From assembly GCF_014359565.1 (NCBI RefSeq), contig NZ_JACIZD010000005.1, positions 59,186 to 123,185 of the forward strand: a DNA stretch of 64,000 bases, in the 5' to 3' direction. Made by a program: the position numbers and the translations under genes. The DNA comes from Immundisolibacter sp. Lineage in GTDB: Bacteria > Pseudomonadota > Gammaproteobacteria > Immundisolibacterales > Immundisolibacteraceae. This document shows, piece after piece, positions 10,220 to 18,632 of this stretch (positions within the stretch are counted from its first letter, which is position 1; each line of letters opens with the position of its first letter). The notes below the pieces were generated by a model, which was given only the letters and a program-made list of their open reading frames with translations, had not been told where the DNA came from and ran no database searches.

Positions 10220-11161
10220 ATGCCAGCGCCTTGCCGCGACACACACTACAAGCCCCTGTTCCTCAGGCTGGCTGTTCCTTTATTTTTTTTTGGAGTTTTC
10301 TCAAGCCTGGCCTGCGATGCGGCGGCGGCAGACGTGCTGGCCGTGGTGCCGGATGTACGCGAGCCCTATCGATCAGTGCTGTATCAGATGGTGGACGGCA
10401 TCCGCAAGACGGCCAGCGTTCGCCTGCTGGAGATCCCCGGTGCGCAAGGCAGCCCACCAGCGCAAGCACTTTCCGTGGCCGACGAGCGCGTCCTGATTGC
10501 ACTGGGCAGCACCGCCCTGGACGCGACCAGCTCGCTGTCGACGCAGATCCCCATCGTGGTCGGGGCCGTTGTGGCGCCTGCCGGCCAGCCACCGCTGCCC
10601 GGCATCAGCCTGGAGTCCGACCCTGGCGCCCTGTTCGAGCAATTACTGCGCCTCAGACCCGGCATCCGCACCGTGCACTGGCTGTACCGCCCTGCCCGCA
10701 GCGGCTGGTTGCTGGAACGCGCGCAAGCCGCGGCCCGCAAGCTCAAACTGGAGCTGGCCGCGGTGGCCACCGACGACGCGCGAGCCGCGGCGCAGGGATA
10801 TCAAGAAATCCTGAACAGCGCCGATAGCGCTACCGAAGCACTGTGGCTGAGCCAGGATCCGGCACTGGTAAACGACGACTCGACGTTGCCGGACATTCTC
10901 AACCGGGCATGGGCAAACAACATTGTCGTTTTCTCCGGTTCGGTCCAGCATGTGGCGCACGGCGTTTTGTTTGCGCTGTTTCCGGACAACGAAGCGATGG
11001 GGGCTGACTTGGCACGACTCGCACTTGCACACGCCAGTGGCAAAACGGTGCGGTTCGAGCCAAACCGCGGCCTGCGCCGGGCCATCAACCGGCGCACGGC
11101 GGAGCATCTTGGAATTCGTCTGGCGGTCGATGACTATGACCTTGTGCTCCCGGCCCGCTGA
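10220..11161 (+). CDS. Periplasmic ABC-type substrate-binding protein without partner transporter
   Basis: 313 residues. The N terminus has a strongly hydrophobic signal (PLFLRLAVPLFFFGVFSSLA) and a likely cleavage site after DAAAA near residue 37. The mature part resembles the ABC_sub_bind family (bilobed periplasmic proteins): ALGSTALDATSS, a segment after GISLESDPGALFEQLL, and LWLSQDPALVNDDS. No permease or ATPase gene is nearby. Its position between a TonB receptor and a transmembrane hybrid kinase suggests it presents a ligand to the sensor, as in other triads of this layout. That role is inferred; the fold assignment is moderately sure. Confidence 0.75.
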   Translation: MPAPCRDTHYKPLFLRLAVPLFFFGVFSSLACDAAAADVLAVVPDVREPYRSVLYQMVDGIRKTASVRLLEIPGAQGSPPAQALSVADERVLIALGSTALDATSSLSTQIPIVVGAVVAPAGQPPLPGISLESDPGALFEQLLRLRPGIRTVHWLYRPARSGWLLERAQAAARKLKLELAAVATDDARAAAQGYQEILNSADSATEALWLSQDPALVNDDSTLPDILNRAWANNIVVFSGSVQHVAHGVLFALFPDNEAMGADLARLALAHASGKTVRFEPNRGLRRAINRRTAEHLGIRLAVDDYDLVLPAR

Positions 11162-11188
11162 TCGCGAACCTCCCTCACTACCGTTGCC

Positions 11189-14100
11189 ATGAACCGTACC
11201 AATTTCATCGCCAGGCGCGTTGCCCAGCTGCGCAGCGACACCCTGATGATGCTGGTGTGCATCGTCGGAATCACGCTGCTGTCATTGACTGCGGCAACCG
11301 GTATTTCAGTGCTGTCGGTCAACAAGGCACGCGACGACCTGCTCAATCAGGGCCGGCTGCTGACGGAGCGCTACGCGGCGCAGGCCACGCTGGCACTGCT
11401 CTATGGCTCCCCGGACAACGCCAAGGCAGCCACCGACAACCTGCTGCGGTTTCCAAACGTGGTCGGCGTGGCGGTGTTCAATGCCGACGGCTCGATCCTG
11501 CTGCGGCATGGCGCGGTCGGCGCCCGGCAGGCGCCGGCAATCGACTCCTGGCGCGCCGACGAGAGCACGCGCGTGCTCGACGACAACGATTCCTACTGGC
11601 TGTTTGGGGCGCCGGTATTCGTCGGCAATGCCAGCCAGGATCTGACCGTTTTCGGCGAAACGGTCCCGCCGCCGCAATACCAGGGGCAGGTTGCGATTGC
11701 CATCAGCAAGGCGGCCCTGCGGGACGTCACCCGCGACATCGTGGTGTCCACCGCGACGATGACCGTGCTCACCGCCGCCGTACTGATGCCGCTGCTGCTG
11801 CTGATCCTGCGCCGCATATCGAACCCCATCCAGGCACTGGCCCGGGTCATGGCGCGCACCGAAGCGGGCGAGATATCGGCCCGCGCCGAGTTGTCCGGAC
11901 CGGCCGACGTGCAGCAGATGGAGCACGCCTTCAACAGCATGATGGACCGGCTGCAGGACCGCGAGCAGGAACTGCGCAGCGCGCGCGACGCCGCCCTGAG
12001 CGCCGCGCGTGTGAAAGCGCAGTTCACCGCCAACGTGAGCCACGAGATCCGCACTCCGCTCAATGGCCTGCTTGGCATGCTGCAGTTGCTGCGGGAGTCG
12101 CCGCTGACGGACAAGCAGTTGGAACGGCTGACCATCGCCGAGGCCTCCGGCAATACCCTGCTCGCGCTGATCAACGACATCCTGGATTTTTCGCGGCTGG
12201 AATCCGGGCGTGTGGAAATCGAGCACATACCGTTCGATTTGCATGCCAAGGTGCGCGAAATTTCCACCCTGTTCGAGCTGCAGACACGCAACAAGGGCAT
12301 CGCCCTGCAGGTCGATATCGGCGCCGACGTTCCGTCGGGCGTGGTCGGGGATCCGATTCGATTCGGTCAGGTACTGACCAATCTGATCGGCAACGCGATC
12401 AAATTCACCCCGGCCGGCGAAGTCAGGGTCCAGATCGACACCGTCGAGCGTGGCGATGCGGACACCCGGCTGATGTTCCGGGTCACCGATACCGGCATCG
12501 GCATCGCCAGCGAGGATCTGGAACGCATCTTCCAGTCCTTCACCCAGGCCGACAGTTCGACCACGCGGCAGTTCGGCGGCTCTGGCCTTGGCCTGACCAT
12601 CACCCGCCAGCTGGTCGAACAGATGGGTGGCCAGATCGGCGTCGACAGCACGCCCGGTGTTGGCAGCAGCTTCTGGTTCTCGCTGCCGTTCGATGTGGCG
12701 CCCCAGATCGCCGAGCCAGCGGCGCCGGCGTTCCATGCCCCGCCGCGGCCGCTTGCAAACAACTCGCGCGTATTGGTGGCCGAGGACAACGCGACCAACC
12801 AGCTGGTCGCCAAGGGGCTGCTGGAAGCCTGTGGCTGCACGGTCGAGGTGGTCGGCGACGGCCAGGCCGCCGTGGACGAATGGGCGACCGGCGCGTACGC
12901 GATCATCTTCATGGACTGCAACATGCCGGGCGTCGACGGTCTTGAAGCCACGCGCCGCATCCGCGCCGGTGAACCGGCCGGGCAGCGGGTGCCGATCATT
13001 GCCATGACTGCCAATCTGGAGGCCGCGCTGCAGGAGCAGTGCCATGCCGCCGGCATGGATGACGCCCTGCCCAAACCGATGCAGCTTGCCGGCGTGCAGC
13101 AAATACTGGAGAAGTGGACCTCCACCCGCGCGATTGCACGGCCGCCCGAGCCTGCTGCCGCCCTCGGTGAGGCCCCAACCACCACAGCCGTCCTGAACAC
13201 CGCCCTGCTGTCCGAACTGCACGATGCCATCGGCGACGCCCTGCCGACCGTCATTCGCACGTTCATCACGGATTCGGCGCGCTATTTCGTGGATTTGCGC
13301 GACGCCATCGGCCAACGCGACACGGTGCGTATTCGCGATCTGGCGCATACGCTGAAGGGCAGCGCCAGCAACCTGGGCGCCGAAATGCTGGCCGATCTGG
13401 CCCAGCGCGTGGAACGCATGGCCAGTGGCAGCAACCCGGACATCGCCGGTCTGGAGCGCCTCAGCGACGACTTCGACCGCCAGCACACGGCGGCGCGGGA
13501 AGCCCTCGCGCATTGGTCCTCCGGTCAGCTTGGCAGTAAACCGACCGAAATCGCGCAGTCGAATTTCACGATACTGCTGGTGGAAGATGACCACAGCACG
13601 CGCCTGGCACTGCGCGGCATTCTGAGCCTCGAAGGCTACCGCGTGATCGAGGCCGGCGACGGCGAGGAGGCCATGCAGCTGTACCCGCGGGTGCGCCCCG
13701 ACCTGGTGCTGCTGGATGCCCGCCTGCCCCGTCAGGACGGCTTCACGACCTGCCGGCAAATGCTTGCCCTGCCGCAGGCGCACCGCACGCCGGTGCTGAT
13801 GATCACCAGCCTTGCCGATGAGATTTCGGTGGAGCGAGCGTTTCGAGCCGGTGCCGCCGACTACATCACCAAGCCGATCAATTTCGGCGTGCTGCGACGG
13901 CGCGTCACACGGCTGCTTCAGGCCGGTGCATCGGAGCGAAACGCCCACCGTCTCGCCTATCACGACGTGCTGACGGGGCTACCGAATCGGGCCGGCTTCC
14001 GGGAACGGTTGCGTGAGCGACTGGAGCGTTCAGACGCCAGTACCAAGCTCGCCGTGGTCGCCCTCGACCTGGACCGCTTCAAGGTTTTGAACGAGAGCCT

Positions 14101-15283
14101 CGGCCACGACGTGGCCGACGAGGTGCTGGTGCAACTGGCCGACCGTATCCGGCGCCAGCTGCGGGCGGATGATTTGCTGGCACGGGTTGGCAGTGACGAG
14201 TTCGGCCTGGCGTTCGAAATCGAGGGCCCGGACACAGCCGTCGCCGTAGCCAACAAGATTCTGGGCAGCGTCGGCCTGCCGCTGCATGTCGCTGACCAGG
14301 AACTTGTGCTCGGCGCCAGCATCGGCATTGCGCTGTACCCGACCGACGACAGCGGCCTGGACGGACTGATTCGGCACGCCGAAACGGCCCTGAATCAGGC
14401 CAAGTCAGCCGGCGGCGGGCGGCACCATTTCTGGCAGACCCACATGAGCGTCGCCGTGCGGCGGCGCCTGGACATGGAAACCGACCTGCGCAAGGCCCTG
14501 GAACGGTCCGAACTGATGCTGTTCTACCAGCCGCAGATGAACCTGGGCAGCGGCATGGTCACCGGCGTCGAGGCCCTGATCCGCTGGCAGCATCCGCAAC
14601 GCGGCCTGGTCTCGCCGGCGGACTTCATCCCGCTGGCCGAGGACACCGGCCTGATCGGTCCGATCGGCGAATGGGTGCTGCGCGAGGCCTGCCGGCAGAA
14701 CCGCCTGTGGCAACAGCACGGCCTGCCGCCGCTGCGGATGGCCGTGAACGTGTCCGGACACCAGCTTGCAGCACCGGAATTCGTCGACACCGTAGCCCGC
14801 GCGCTGCAGGAAACCGACCACGCGCCGCAGCGCCTGGAGCTCGAAATCACCGAAACCACCCTGATGCGCGATCTGGACGCCTCGGCGAAGGTTCTGAGCC
14901 GCCTGCGCAGCCTCGGGGTGCGCCTGTCGATCGACGATTTCGGCACCGGTTATTCGTCACTGGGCTACCTGAAACACCTGCCCGTGCAGACGGTCAAGAT
15001 CGACCGCTCATTCGTCGCCGAGTTGCCGGAGAACACCCACGACGCGGCCATCACCAACGGCATCATCGACATGGGTCACAACCTGGGCCTGGAGATCGTC
15101 GGCGAAGGCGTCGAGACCGCCGCCCAGCTGCGCTACCTGCGCGAACGCGGCTGCGACGTGATCCAGGGCTACCTGCTGCACGCCCCGACCACGCCCGGCA
15201 GCATCGAAACCTGGCTGAAGAACAATCAGCGCCCGAACGTCGCCGGGCTCGGCATCGTAAAAGGGCCGCGCGGACGCCGCTGA
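11189..15283 (+). CDS. Giant hybrid sensor kinase with REC-HPt-REC and GGDEF-EAL output
   Basis: 1364 residues. Order seen: TM1 (about 15-38), periplasmic sensor of about 145 residues, TM2 (about 187-210), HAMP, HisKA with H285 in NVSHEIRTPLNG, HATPase_c (N402; DTGIGI; GGSGLGL), REC1 with D576 in MDCNMPG, HPt with H720 in AHTLKGSA, REC2 with D843 in LLDARLP, GGDEF domain with the variant GSDEF (1001-1005), and EAL domain starting EALIRW (E1128) and retaining DDFGTGYSS. Phosphorelay input could thus tune cyclic-di-GMP. EAL looks catalytically complete; the G-to-S change makes cyclase activity uncertain. It starts 27 bp after the binding-protein gene, which is a likely periplasmic partner. Confidence 0.92.
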   Translation: MNRTNFIARRVAQLRSDTLMMLVCIVGITLLSLTAATGISVLSVNKARDDLLNQGRLLTERYAAQATLALLYGSPDNAKAATDNLLRFPNVVGVAVFNADGSILLRHGAVGARQAPAIDSWRADESTRVLDDNDSYWLFGAPVFVGNASQDLTVFGETVPPPQYQGQVAIAISKAALRDVTRDIVVSTATMTVLTAAVLMPLLLLILRRISNPIQALARVMARTEAGEISARAELSGPADVQQMEHAFNSMMDRLQDREQELRSARDAALSAARVKAQFTANVSHEIRTPLNGLLGMLQLLRESPLTDKQLERLTIAEASGNTLLALINDILDFSRLESGRVEIEHIPFDLHAKVREISTLFELQTRNKGIALQVDIGADVPSGVVGDPIRFGQVLTNLIGNAIKFTPAGEVRVQIDTVERGDADTRLMFRVTDTGIGIASEDLERIFQSFTQADSSTTRQFGGSGLGLTITRQLVEQMGGQIGVDSTPGVGSSFWFSLPFDVAPQIAEPAAPAFHAPPRPLANNSRVLVAEDNATNQLVAKGLLEACGCTVEVVGDGQAAVDEWATGAYAIIFMDCNMPGVDGLEATRRIRAGEPAGQRVPIIAMTANLEAALQEQCHAAGMDDALPKPMQLAGVQQILEKWTSTRAIARPPEPAAALGEAPTTTAVLNTALLSELHDAIGDALPTVIRTFITDSARYFVDLRDAIGQRDTVRIRDLAHTLKGSASNLGAEMLADLAQRVERMASGSNPDIAGLERLSDDFDRQHTAAREALAHWSSGQLGSKPTEIAQSNFTILLVEDDHSTRLALRGILSLEGYRVIEAGDGEEAMQLYPRVRPDLVLLDARLPRQDGFTTCRQMLALPQAHRTPVLMITSLADEISVERAFRAGAADYITKPINFGVLRRRVTRLLQAGASERNAHRLAYHDVLTGLPNRAGFRERLRERLERSDASTKLAVVALDLDRFKVLNESLGHDVADEVLVQLADRIRRQLRADDLLARVGSDEFGLAFEIEGPDTAVAVANKILGSVGLPLHVADQELVLGASIGIALYPTDDSGLDGLIRHAETALNQAKSAGGGRHHFWQTHMSVAVRRRLDMETDLRKALERSELMLFYQPQMNLGSGMVTGVEALIRWQHPQRGLVSPADFIPLAEDTGLIGPIGEWVLREACRQNRLWQQHGLPPLRMAVNVSGHQLAAPEFVDTVARALQETDHAPQRLELEITETTLMRDLDASAKVLSRLRSLGVRLSIDDFGTGYSSLGYLKHLPVQTVKIDRSFVAELPENTHDAAITNGIIDMGHNLGLEIVGEGVETAAQLRYLRERGCDVIQGYLLHAPTTPGSIETWLKNNQRPNVAGLGIVKGPRGRR

Positions 15284-15317
15284 TTTGTGATGCCCGCGCC
15301 GGCGGATCAACACCCTC

Positions 15318-15650
15318 TCAATAGGCGACCGAGAACTCCTGCCAGGGATAGGCGTCCTGCGGCCAGGGGTTGAAGAACAGCTCCACCGCCACCGAGATTT
15401 CCACCAGCGACAGGGCCAGATTCAGCAGGTTGCGCTCGCGCTGCGGCAAGGTATCCAGCGAAAAGCCGTTCAGGTACTGAATGGCCTCATCCAAGCGCGG
15501 CTTGACCGCCCTGTAGAACAGTTCCAGCTGCGCCTGCGTGCTGTGCATGCGCTGCTCGCGCCGGGCATGCTCGGTGGCCAGGCACCAGGTGGCGGCATAC
15601 GGCTCCCAGTCGGCGAACTGGGCCGGCAGCATCGGCTCGGACGCCATCAT
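15318..15650 (-). CDS. Small conserved helical protein paired with Rieske oxygenase (copy 2), function unknown
   Basis: 110 residues, no export signal. The ATG at 15650 overlaps the stop of the Rieske gene (ATGA), a coupled arrangement, so this start is preferred over a longer frame that opens inside the Rieske gene. It is homologous along its length to the 1975-2298 product: QFADWEPY at residues 11-18, LELFYRAVKPRLDEAIQYLN in the middle, NLLNLALSLVEISVAVELFF, and a Trp/Phe-rich tail. Here the small gene follows the oxygenase, whereas in copy 1 it precedes it. A small non-catalytic partner of the oxygenase is the simplest reading. Confidence 0.8.
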   Translation of the reverse strand: MMASEPMLPAQFADWEPYAATWCLATEHARREQRMHSTQAQLELFYRAVKPRLDEAIQYLNGFSLDTLPQRERNLLNLALSLVEISVAVELFFNPWPQDAYPWQEFSVAY

Positions 15651-16843
15651 GCCGCCAGCCACTGGTTGATGATGTGCATCTGGTGGCGCAGCGCGATTTC
15701 CAGCTCGCTGATCGTGATGTGCTTGAGTACGCCGGTTTCCATCATCTGCTGCGTCGCCTCCAGCGTGCTGAAGTCCTCCAGCACCGCGTCGCGCAGCAGG
15801 ATCTTGGTGTGCTCCTGCGCCAGCAGCCCTCCGGCGTGCTCGGCCTTGAGCTGGTAGATGTCCATGGTCCAGCGGGTGCGGTTCTCGGAAATCGGCCAGA
15901 AGTTGTAGGTGAAATACCAGCCCGGCCCGGTGTCGCAGAAGAAGTTCGGAAACACCACATTGATGTCGAACCACCAGTTCTCGTCCCGGTTCGGGTTGAT
16001 GCCCGGGAACTGATCCTTGGCGGTGGCAAAGGTTGGCCCGTACTTGCCGACGATCATGCCGACCTCCGGTGGCCGGTAGTCCGGATTCGCCCAGGCCGAC
16101 AGGGATCGGTGCGGTCCGTGGAAGCGCACCGAGGTCAGCGCCGCGCTCGGATTCGGAGCCGCCGCCGCGGACTGTGGCAGCGAGGCGCGGTGCACCATGA
16201 TGGCGTGAAAGGCCTCCTGGAATGCATCCAGCACCACCTTCCAGTTGGCGCGCGGCGTCGCCTCGTAGCGGGCAATGCGCGTGCAGCGGTCGAACGGGAA
16301 CGGATCGAGCTGGTCGGCCATGCCACCCAGGAAGTCGCGCAGCCCCTGCGCCGGCTCGGTCTGCGGGTGAATGAACACGAAGCCATTCCAGGTATCCAGC
16401 GTCACCGGCTTCAGACCGAGCTTGCAGCGGTCGGTGCCGGGCGGAAAGTATTCCTCGCCGGCCATGTGCTTCAGCTCGCCGTCGTTGCCGAACACCCAGC
16501 CATGGAAGCCGCAGGTAAAGCCCCTGGCGTTGCCGGATTTGTGCTGCGCCACCTTGTTGCCGCGATGGGTACAGATGTTGTGAAACGCCCGTAGCTGGCC
16601 GTCCTCGCCACGGGTCAGGATCAGCGACCAGCCCAGCACCTCGATGTCGACCACCCGGTAGTCGCCCGGATTGGGAATGTCCTCGGCCCGCGCCACCTCC
16701 AGCCAGGCGCGCTTGAACACTTTCTCGCGCTCGCGCTCGAAAAACTCGCGGCTGATGTAGGGCGCTACCGGCAGTGGACCGTCGCCCATGACCGGCACGG
16801 CGGTCGGATATTTGGTGATGAACGGCTGTTCGGTGGCGCCCAT
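15647..16843 (-). CDS. Rieske [2Fe-2S] ring-hydroxylating oxygenase, alpha-subunit type (copy 2)
   Basis: 398 residues. Rieske ligands are C91-x-H93 in HNICTHRGNK and C111-x2-H114 in CGFHGW; iron-site histidines are H213 and H218 in QEAFHAIMVH. The ATG at 16843 has AAGGAG seven bases upstream and gives an N terminus co-linear with copy 1 (PLPVAPYISREFFEREREKV versus PVPVAPVVSPEYFEREREAI); an upstream ATG at 16894 has no such site. The two proteins are ancient paralogues, clearly divergent, so they probably have different substrates. It lies 70 bp after an AlkB-like gene on the same strand. No reductase or ferredoxin is encoded nearby. Confidence 0.9.
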   Translation of the reverse strand: MGATEQPFITKYPTAVPVMGDGPLPVAPYISREFFEREREKVFKRAWLEVARAEDIPNPGDYRVVDIEVLGWSLILTRGEDGQLRAFHNICTHRGNKVAQHKSGNARGFTCGFHGWVFGNDGELKHMAGEEYFPPGTDRCKLGLKPVTLDTWNGFVFIHPQTEPAQGLRDFLGGMADQLDPFPFDRCTRIARYEATPRANWKVVLDAFQEAFHAIMVHRASLPQSAAAAPNPSAALTSVRFHGPHRSLSAWANPDYRPPEVGMIVGKYGPTFATAKDQFPGINPNRDENWWFDINVVFPNFFCDTGPGWYFTYNFWPISENRTRWTMDIYQLKAEHAGGLLAQEHTKILLRDAVLEDFSTLEATQQMMETGVLKHITISELEIALRHQMHIINQWLAA

Positions 16844-16913
16844 GTCGGATCTCCTTGGCAGCGGGCCCGGCGCGCCAGTGGGGGCTGCCGGCAATGATCC
16901 GAATGATGGCTAG

Positions 16914-17579
16914 TTAACGATCGTTTGACAAGGTCGGCCGGCCCGGGCGGGCGGGTTCACGGGTCGATGAAGCGCCGCCGACTGGCGCACCTGCCGCCGC
17001 CCGCAAGCGACCGACGTAACGAAAGGTCAGATTGATACGCACGCCGACCGCCGCGCGGGTCTTGGGTACGGCATGTTGCCAATGGCGCTGCGTATCGCCG
17101 GCCATGATCAGCAGGGAGCCATGTTCCAACGTCAGAGCCACGGTCTGCAAATCGCGACGACGGCGATGGCGCAGCACAAAACGACGCGTCGCACCGAGGC
17201 TGAGCGAGGCGATGACCGGCCGCGGACCCAGGCTTGCCTCGTCGTCGCTGTGCCAGCCCATGCTGTCGGCGCCGTCACGGTACAGATTGGCCAGCATGCC
17301 GTTAAAGGGGCAGTCGAGCTCGGCTTCGAGCCGCTGGCGCAGTGCGACGAGCGGCGCTGTCCATGGCAGGGGTTCGAGCGTCTGGCCGCTGTAGCCGTAG
17401 CGGGCATCGGCGTCGCCGTACCAGGCGCACAGCCGCGGCGTCAGGCATTCGCGCCCGAACAGCTTGAGCCGGTGCTGCTGCCAGTCCAGCGAGGTGGTCA
17501 GTTGCCCCAGCAATACGCTGGCTGCGTCCGGCGCCAGGAACTGCGGCAGGTGGTAGAGCAGGCCGTCCGGCAGGGGCAC
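16914..17579 (-). CDS. AlkB-like 2-oxoglutarate/Fe(II) dioxygenase
   Basis: 221 residues from a GTG start. The double-stranded beta-helix iron ligands are H110 and D112 in MGWHSDDE and H169 in HWQHAVPKT, and the 2-oxoglutarate-binding arginines are in RINLTFR (R181, R187). NLYRDGADSMGWHSDDE is typical of bacterial AlkB/ALKBH2-3-like enzymes that remove alkyl groups from DNA or RNA bases by oxidation. The tail beyond residue 190 is Ala/Gly/Arg-rich and probably disordered. It sits 35 bp after a SleB-type gene and upstream of a Rieske operon; these neighbours do not indicate a shared pathway. Confidence 0.85.
   Translation of the reverse strand: MPLPDGLLYHLPQFLAPDAASVLLGQLTTSLDWQQHRLKLFGRECLTPRLCAWYGDADARYGYSGQTLEPLPWTAPLVALRQRLEAELDCPFNGMLANLYRDGADSMGWHSDDEASLGPRPVIASLSLGATRRFVLRHRRRRDLQTVALTLEHGSLLIMAGDTQRHWQHAVPKTRAAVGVRINLTFRYVGRLRAAAGAPVGGASSTREPARPGRPTLSNDR
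16916..16925. promoter_or_regulatory. Palindromic operator-like site before Rieske copy-2 operon
   Basis: A perfect 10-bp palindrome AACGATCGTT overlaps the stop of the AlkB-like gene, about 75 bp before the Rieske ATG. CCGAATGAT at 16899-16907 is also found upstream of the first Rieske operon. The shape suits a dimeric repressor of TetR type; no regulator gene is adjacent. Confidence 0.4.
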
Positions 17580-17614
17580 GACCCGTGCCCCCGGTGGCGC
17601 AGAAAATAACGCCG

Positions 17615-18106
17615 TCAGCGGTAGAAGACGTGGCCGCCGATGCGGGCAATCTGCGTCAGGCGCTTTGTCCAGGCCGGCCGGGAAGCGCGGGCCTGGGCGA
17701 AGTACAGCGCGCCATCGGTGGGGTCATCCACCCGTCCGGCCAGCACCTCGCGCGCCACTTCCTGTGCCGACTGCCACATGCGGGACGAGGTTGGCTGGTC
17801 GCTGCGACCGTCGCAATACCAGCCGAACTGGCAGGGCCGCTGATCGCCGCCCTGCTGCACGACCCCGCACACGCCGCCCGGAAAGCCGGCATGCTGGGCG
17901 CGGTTCAGCACCACGTGGGCGACCGCTACCTTGCCGGTCTGCGGCTCGCTGCCGGCCTCGAAATAGACGGCCAGCGCCAGGCAGCGCAGCGCGTCCGGCG
18001 GCACCTCATGCCCGGCGGCGCGGACTGCAGGTGGTGCCAAAAGCCCGGCCAAAAGTCCGCCAAACAGCACCGTCGCGGCAAGAAATGTCTTGATTTTCAT
18101 ATTCAT
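17615..18106 (-). CDS. SleB-type cell wall hydrolase (secreted)
   Basis: 163 residues, start ATG at 18106 preceded by GTGAGGA six bases upstream; longer in-frame starts lack support. The N terminus is a signal peptide (KIKTFLAATVLFGGLLAGLLA). The mature domain matches the SleB/CwlJ hydrolase_2 family: ALAVYFEAGSEP with the catalytic-type Glu, GKVAVAHVVLNRA, and a Cys pair in VCGVVQQGGDQRPCQF, ending in GGHVFYR. In Gram-negatives these act in the periplasm on peptidoglycan, probably as lytic transglycosylase-like enzymes. The gene is 35 bp upstream of the AlkB-like gene on the same strand. Confidence 0.85.
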   Translation of the reverse strand: MNMKIKTFLAATVLFGGLLAGLLAPPAVRAAGHEVPPDALRCLALAVYFEAGSEPQTGKVAVAHVVLNRAQHAGFPGGVCGVVQQGGDQRPCQFGWYCDGRSDQPTSSRMWQSAQEVAREVLAGRVDDPTDGALYFAQARASRPAWTKRLTQIARIGGHVFYR

Positions 18107-18357
18107 CCCGTTCCTCACGGGTGAAGCCCGGCAGCCTTTATAACCCGTATGGTGCGCCAGGCCAAGCCTGCCGAGCCCGATCGAAGGGCTTGTCGGCACC
18201 CGGCCGGACCCCCTTGAAGGGGGCAGATCCACGACCGTGGGAGGCCCGCCCCCGGGCCGAATGTCTGGCTGGAGGATTCGCGGCGGCGGCGCCGCTCCCA
18301 TAGATGGGGCGCGGCCAGGTCGGGTGAAACTTGCCTGCCCTCCCCTTCCTGGCGCTT
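18107..18357. other. Intergenic region with repeat DNA and no gene
   Basis: Between the SleB start and the acyl-CoA dehydrogenase remnant no coding region is supported. It holds a CCCCCTTGAAGGGGG palindrome (about 18209-18223) and a composite of the GTGGGAG-type repeat (18236-18301). Confidence 0.6.
18236..18301. repeat. GTGGGAG-type palindromic repeat, composite copy
   Basis: Bases 18237-18263 (from GTGGGAGGCCCG to GGGCCGAATG) are the exact reverse complement of 43131-43157. They are followed by a second unit ending GCGGCGCCGCTCCCAT, inverted with respect to units at 36613 and 43171. The paired, inverted layout is the same at both loci. Confidence 0.65.
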
Positions 18358-18570
18358 TCACGCGATCGGTCGCCGGCCGCCGCCGCGCGCCAAGTCCCGC
18401 AACGGCAGGTCGCGTGGCACCTGGCTTTCCTGCGGCAGGCCGAGCAGGCGCTCGGCGATGATGGTGTGCTGGGTCTCGTCGGTGCCGCCGGCGATGCGCA
18501 TGCACGGGTTCTCCAGCAGCGCTGCCGGTCCCATCAGCCACAGACCGAGGCTTGTCGTCTCCTGTGACCG
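18358..18570 (-). pseudogene. C-terminal remnant of an acyl-CoA dehydrogenase
   Basis: The minus strand encodes a tail containing MRIAGGTDETQHTIIAERLL and then LPLRDLARGGG. This is the diagnostic end of acyl-CoA dehydrogenases (the RIAGGTDE.Q..IIAERLLG block that contacts FAD). Upstream, GADELPLAICEAVTGD is also dehydrogenase-like but lies in a different frame, so a frameshift separates the pieces, and nothing further upstream is preserved before the malic enzyme stop at 18633. It is a decayed fragment of about 65-90 codons of a roughly 390-codon gene and is not expected to be functional. Confidence 0.75.
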
Positions 18571-18632
18571 CCTCGCAGATGGCGAGCGGCAGTTCGTCGG
18601 CCCCAAGACCCCCGCCGGGGCCACCGCGGGCC

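Noticed and set aside
11306..13963. 885-codon open frame antisense to the hybrid kinase
   Set aside because: It is antisense to a fully conserved multi-domain protein, has shadow-type composition and no recognisable motif.
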